Positions 61,363-64,000 of a stretch of 64,000 nucleotides of DNA are shown here, piece by piece. Source of the DNA: Arabidopsis thaliana (lineage: Eukaryota > Streptophyta > Magnoliopsida > Brassicales > Brassicaceae); assembly GCF_000001735.4 (NCBI RefSeq), contig NC_003071.7, positions 8,487,151 to 8,551,150 of the forward strand, given 5' to 3'. The notes below the pieces were generated by a model, which did not search any database, had not been told where the DNA came from, and worked only from the letters and a program-made list of their open reading frames with translations. The translations under genes and the position numbers were made by a program. Positions within the stretch are counted from its first letter, which is position 1. The number at the start of each line of letters is the position of its first letter.

Positions 61363-63071
61363 TAAAGCTGTCAACTTCTTTTTAGTTTGTTAGCCATTAA
61401 ATTCAGAAATTCTAGGTTTTAAAATAGTAGTAAAAGATACTAAACCAATACCACGTTGGTTTAATAAATAAATTAAATGATGCATCTGAACGGACTTCTA
61501 CAAGATTGTTGTCCTTTTATGGCTGTCAACAAATTATAGGTTGCAATCTACAATATAATATCAACGGTGGAGATGCTACGATACATGCGAAATTATAGAC
61601 ATTAAATTTGCAAGTTACCACTAATCAATGTGAGCAAGATATTTGGGGAAAAAGTAAAAGTAAAACTTGTGGCTGAGATGAATCATTGCAGGATTTGATC
61701 ATTTTAAGGACCACCTTTACAAAATATTTTAGAATTATTCTTATTATGTTTTTAATTGTAGAATTTTGTGTTTGGGTAAACCAGAATATTGTAAAAATAT
61801 TTATGGTCAATCTATAACTCAATATCGACGAACCGACCAAACTAAACAAAGAATCTAATTGATGACACGAAACAGTAAAACAAATTTAACAACAAAAATC
61901 TGTAAACGATATCAAAATAATTAAAAACGTTATAAAATAACAATAAAAAAAATGAAACAATTTTTTTGAAATTAAACAATTGTGTAACAAATTCTTAAAA
62001 ATGGTAAACCTGGATACGAGTTACAATTACAGGTAAATATCTTGATGTCATTACGCTTGAGATATTCATAACGGTCATGGACTCTAAGCTTTTCTAACTA
62101 AATTGTCTAAGCTTCTTTTACCTCTGTTCTTCGATAATTTTTTTTTTCATGGCTAAAAGGATAGATGTTAGCTTTGAACATTTATTAGCGCAATAAGTAA
62201 ATTTAGTTATGTAGGTGTATCATTTAAATCCAATACCGTACCTATCAAAATATTCTTAGAACTTCACACTTCAAAGACCCATGAAATTAGTGAATTGCAT
62301 AGTATTTGTATCTCAACTAAGTATACTTAGTTTTCTTATAAAAATTGAAGCATAATATATAAACATAGAATTACGAAATTTTGTTCAGTACCGTAAAAAG
62401 GGTTTGTAGCATAATACAAACACAAAATTTTGTTTTGACCAAATAGTTTTTTTCTTAAAAGAAACGAAATATCCTGACTAACCAAACAGAAAAGATAAAA
62501 CGAGAGAGGTGGAATTGCTTCTAATTTTAGTAAAGAAGCATATGATAGTCTCCTTTAATATCTTTTAACGTTACTATTCCCAATTTGTTCCAACATGTCT
62601 TCTTCTTCACAGACACTTTCGTTTTATCCTTTTCTCAGTCTCCATAACAAATAAATAGATACCCAATCAATATTTTTCACAATAATTTTTACAAAATTGA
62701 CATCAATGAAATAACTAAATAATTTTACTACTATTTTAAATAGCAAAATAAACGGTTATGAGTGATTTTATCTAAAAATGTTAGATTATGTGTTCCCTTA
62801 ATTTCTAATTAATTAAAAATATAAATTTTTAGTTTTGTCGTTTATCAGCGTATCTAAAAGTTTTCTTCCAATCTTCCACTGCCTTCGGAACTCAAAGAAA
62901 ATTAAAATCAAATTTTTAGTAATATAACAGCCGCTCACTCACGGGGCTGTCACCTAAAAGTCTATCACAAATCATCCACGTCAATTAAATATCCTTGTGG
63001 AAAGGTCTCAAGCCGCTGTCCTTAACCTCTGCATCACACACACGTCACTGTAGCTTCTCACTTTCGATTTT
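61363..63071. other. AT-rich spacer upstream of OZF1
   Basis: No gene or clear element is recognised. The right end (from about 62930) is less AT-rich and belongs to the OZF1 promoter. Confidence 0.45.
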
Positions 63072-63268
63072 AACCGCGGTTGATAAAAGCAGAAATATTT
63101 AACCATGGTTAGGTTTTAACCCAAAGGTGGTTTAAGTATATCCCACTACTCAGCATCAGTTTATAAAGAAGTAAAGCTTTGCCGGAGATTTAGCAAACAC
63201 AAACACAAAAAACAAAACCAACTCAGACGAATGTGATTTTTTCTTCTTGAGTGAATTGTTGTAAAAAA
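63072..63268 (+). promoter_or_regulatory. OZF1 proximal promoter with two 10-bp palindromes
   Basis: AACCGCGGTT at 63072-63081 and AACCATGGTT at 63101-63110 share AACC..GGTT half-sites. A TATA box TTTATAAA lies at 63160-63167, followed by a leader of about 75 nt to the ATG. Confidence 0.55.
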
Positions 63269-64000
63269 ATGATGATCGGAGAATCTCATCGTGGTTTTAA
63301 TCCAACGGTTCATATTCCTCCATGGCCACTTTCTGAAGATCTAACGGTGTCTGATATTTACGGAAGTCCAGACGGAGGAAGTAGTATGATGGAAGCTTTG
63401 GCTGAGTTACAACGTTATCTTCCGTCAAACGAACCGGATCCGGATTCAGATCCGGATCTCTCGGGTCCGGATTCACCAATCGATGCTTATACATGCGATC
63501 ATTTTCGGATGTATGAGTTTAAAGTGAGACGTTGTGCTCGTGGCCGGAGCCATGATTGGACGGAGTGTCCTTACGCTCATCCCGGAGAAAAAGCTCGCCG
63601 TCGTGATCCGAGGAAGTTTCATTACTCCGGTACGGCGTGTCCTGAGTTTCGTAAAGGTTGTTGCAAGAGAGGAGACGCATGTGAGTTTTCTCATGGTGTT
63701 TTTGAGTGTTGGCTTCACCCGGCGCGTTACCGGACTCAGCCGTGTAAAGACGGTGGTAACTGTCGCCGTCGTGTTTGTTTCTTTGCTCATTCGCCGGATC
63801 AGATTAGGGTTTTGCCTAATCAAAGCCCTGATCGTGTTGATTCGTTCGACGTTTTGTCTCCTACGATTCGTAGAGCGTTTCAGTTTTCGATTTCTCCGTC
63901 GTCTAACTCGCCGCCGGTGAGTCCACGAGGTGACTCGGACTCGTCGTGTTCGTTACTGAGTCGTTCACTCGGGTCTAATCTGGGAAACGACGTCGTTGCG
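63269..64000 (+). CDS. OZF1: Tandem CCCH zinc-finger protein OZF1/TZF2, 5' part, runs off window
   Basis: The open frame starts [20 protein letters not shown] and runs 244 codons to the window edge without an intron. Plant RR-TZF features are present: an Arg-rich region ([20 protein letters not shown] with [13 protein letters not shown]), a first finger [19 protein letters not shown], and a second finger beginning [16 protein letters not shown]. An acidic [15 protein letters not shown] stretch precedes them. The family binds RNA, localises to the plasma membrane or processing bodies, and acts in ABA and oxidative-stress responses. The remaining C-terminus, roughly 115 residues if the family length holds, is outside. 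Confidence 0.95.
   Translation, partial: MMIGESHRGFNPTVHIPPWPLSEDLTVSDIYGSPDGGSSMMEALAELQRYLPSNEPDPDSDPDLSGPDSPIDAYTCDHFRMYEFKVRRCARGRSHDWTECPYAHPGEKARRRDPRKFHYSGTACPEFRKGCCKRGDACEFSHGVFECWLHPARYRTQPCKDGGNCRRRVCFFAHSPDQIRVLPNQSPDRVDSFDVLSPTIRRAFQFSISPSSNSPPVSPRGDSDSSCSLLSRSLGSNLGNDVVA

Overview
The window is plant nuclear DNA and reads as Arabidopsis thaliana. Genes are split by short AT-rich GT-AG introns, spacers are AT-rich with Brassicaceae-type transposon relics, and the gene order matches my recollection of chromosome 2 around At2g19620 to At2g19810. Gene names rest on recognising the proteins. Exon borders were built by hand from splice sites and reading frame, and every multi-exon model keeps frame to a stop at the length I expect for the protein.

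The left third (1-19 kb) is gene-dense. In order it holds the 5' part of an N-MYC-downregulated-like gene (NDL3), an F-box gene with an internal deletion, the SET/MYND gene ASHR2, two DC1 zinc-finger genes with a decayed arginine-methyltransferase copy between them, the intact PRMT1A, mitochondrial ATP synthase subunit g, the secretory phospholipase PLA2-beta (C-terminal KTEL) and a small gene of unknown function. PRMT1A and one DC1 gene look like a unit that was tandemly duplicated, with the second PRMT1 copy then lost.

The middle (19-42 kb) holds an IST1-like ESCRT-associated gene, then four cytosolic-type ribosomal protein genes within 5.6 kb (RPS15aB, RPL28, RPL31, RPS30). It continues with a tandem profilin pair (PRF1, PRF5), a secreted leucine-rich-repeat protein and the AP-4 sigma adaptin. 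Promoters here carry GCCCA (site II) and AAACCCTA (telo-box) motifs, the usual signature of plant translation and housekeeping genes.

The right third (42-64 kb) is gene-poor. It holds MIOX2 (myo-inositol oxygenase, 11 exons) between two direct copies of a block of about 2 kb. Each copy keeps an open frame for the same small secreted proline-rich protein, and its predicted mature core is identical in both. Beyond this lies about 11 kb of transposon debris: a LINE, a gypsy-like remnant, hAT elements including one with a perfect 8-bp target duplication, and a roughly 1.9-kb imperfect palindrome of mariner-like transposase sequence. A cluster of six CACGTG G-boxes lies there with no recognised gene beside it. 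The window ends inside the tandem CCCH zinc-finger gene OZF1/TZF2.

Best candidates for something undescribed are the duplicated secreted-peptide locus flanking MIOX2, the G-box cluster, and the mariner palindrome as a possible hairpin-RNA source.
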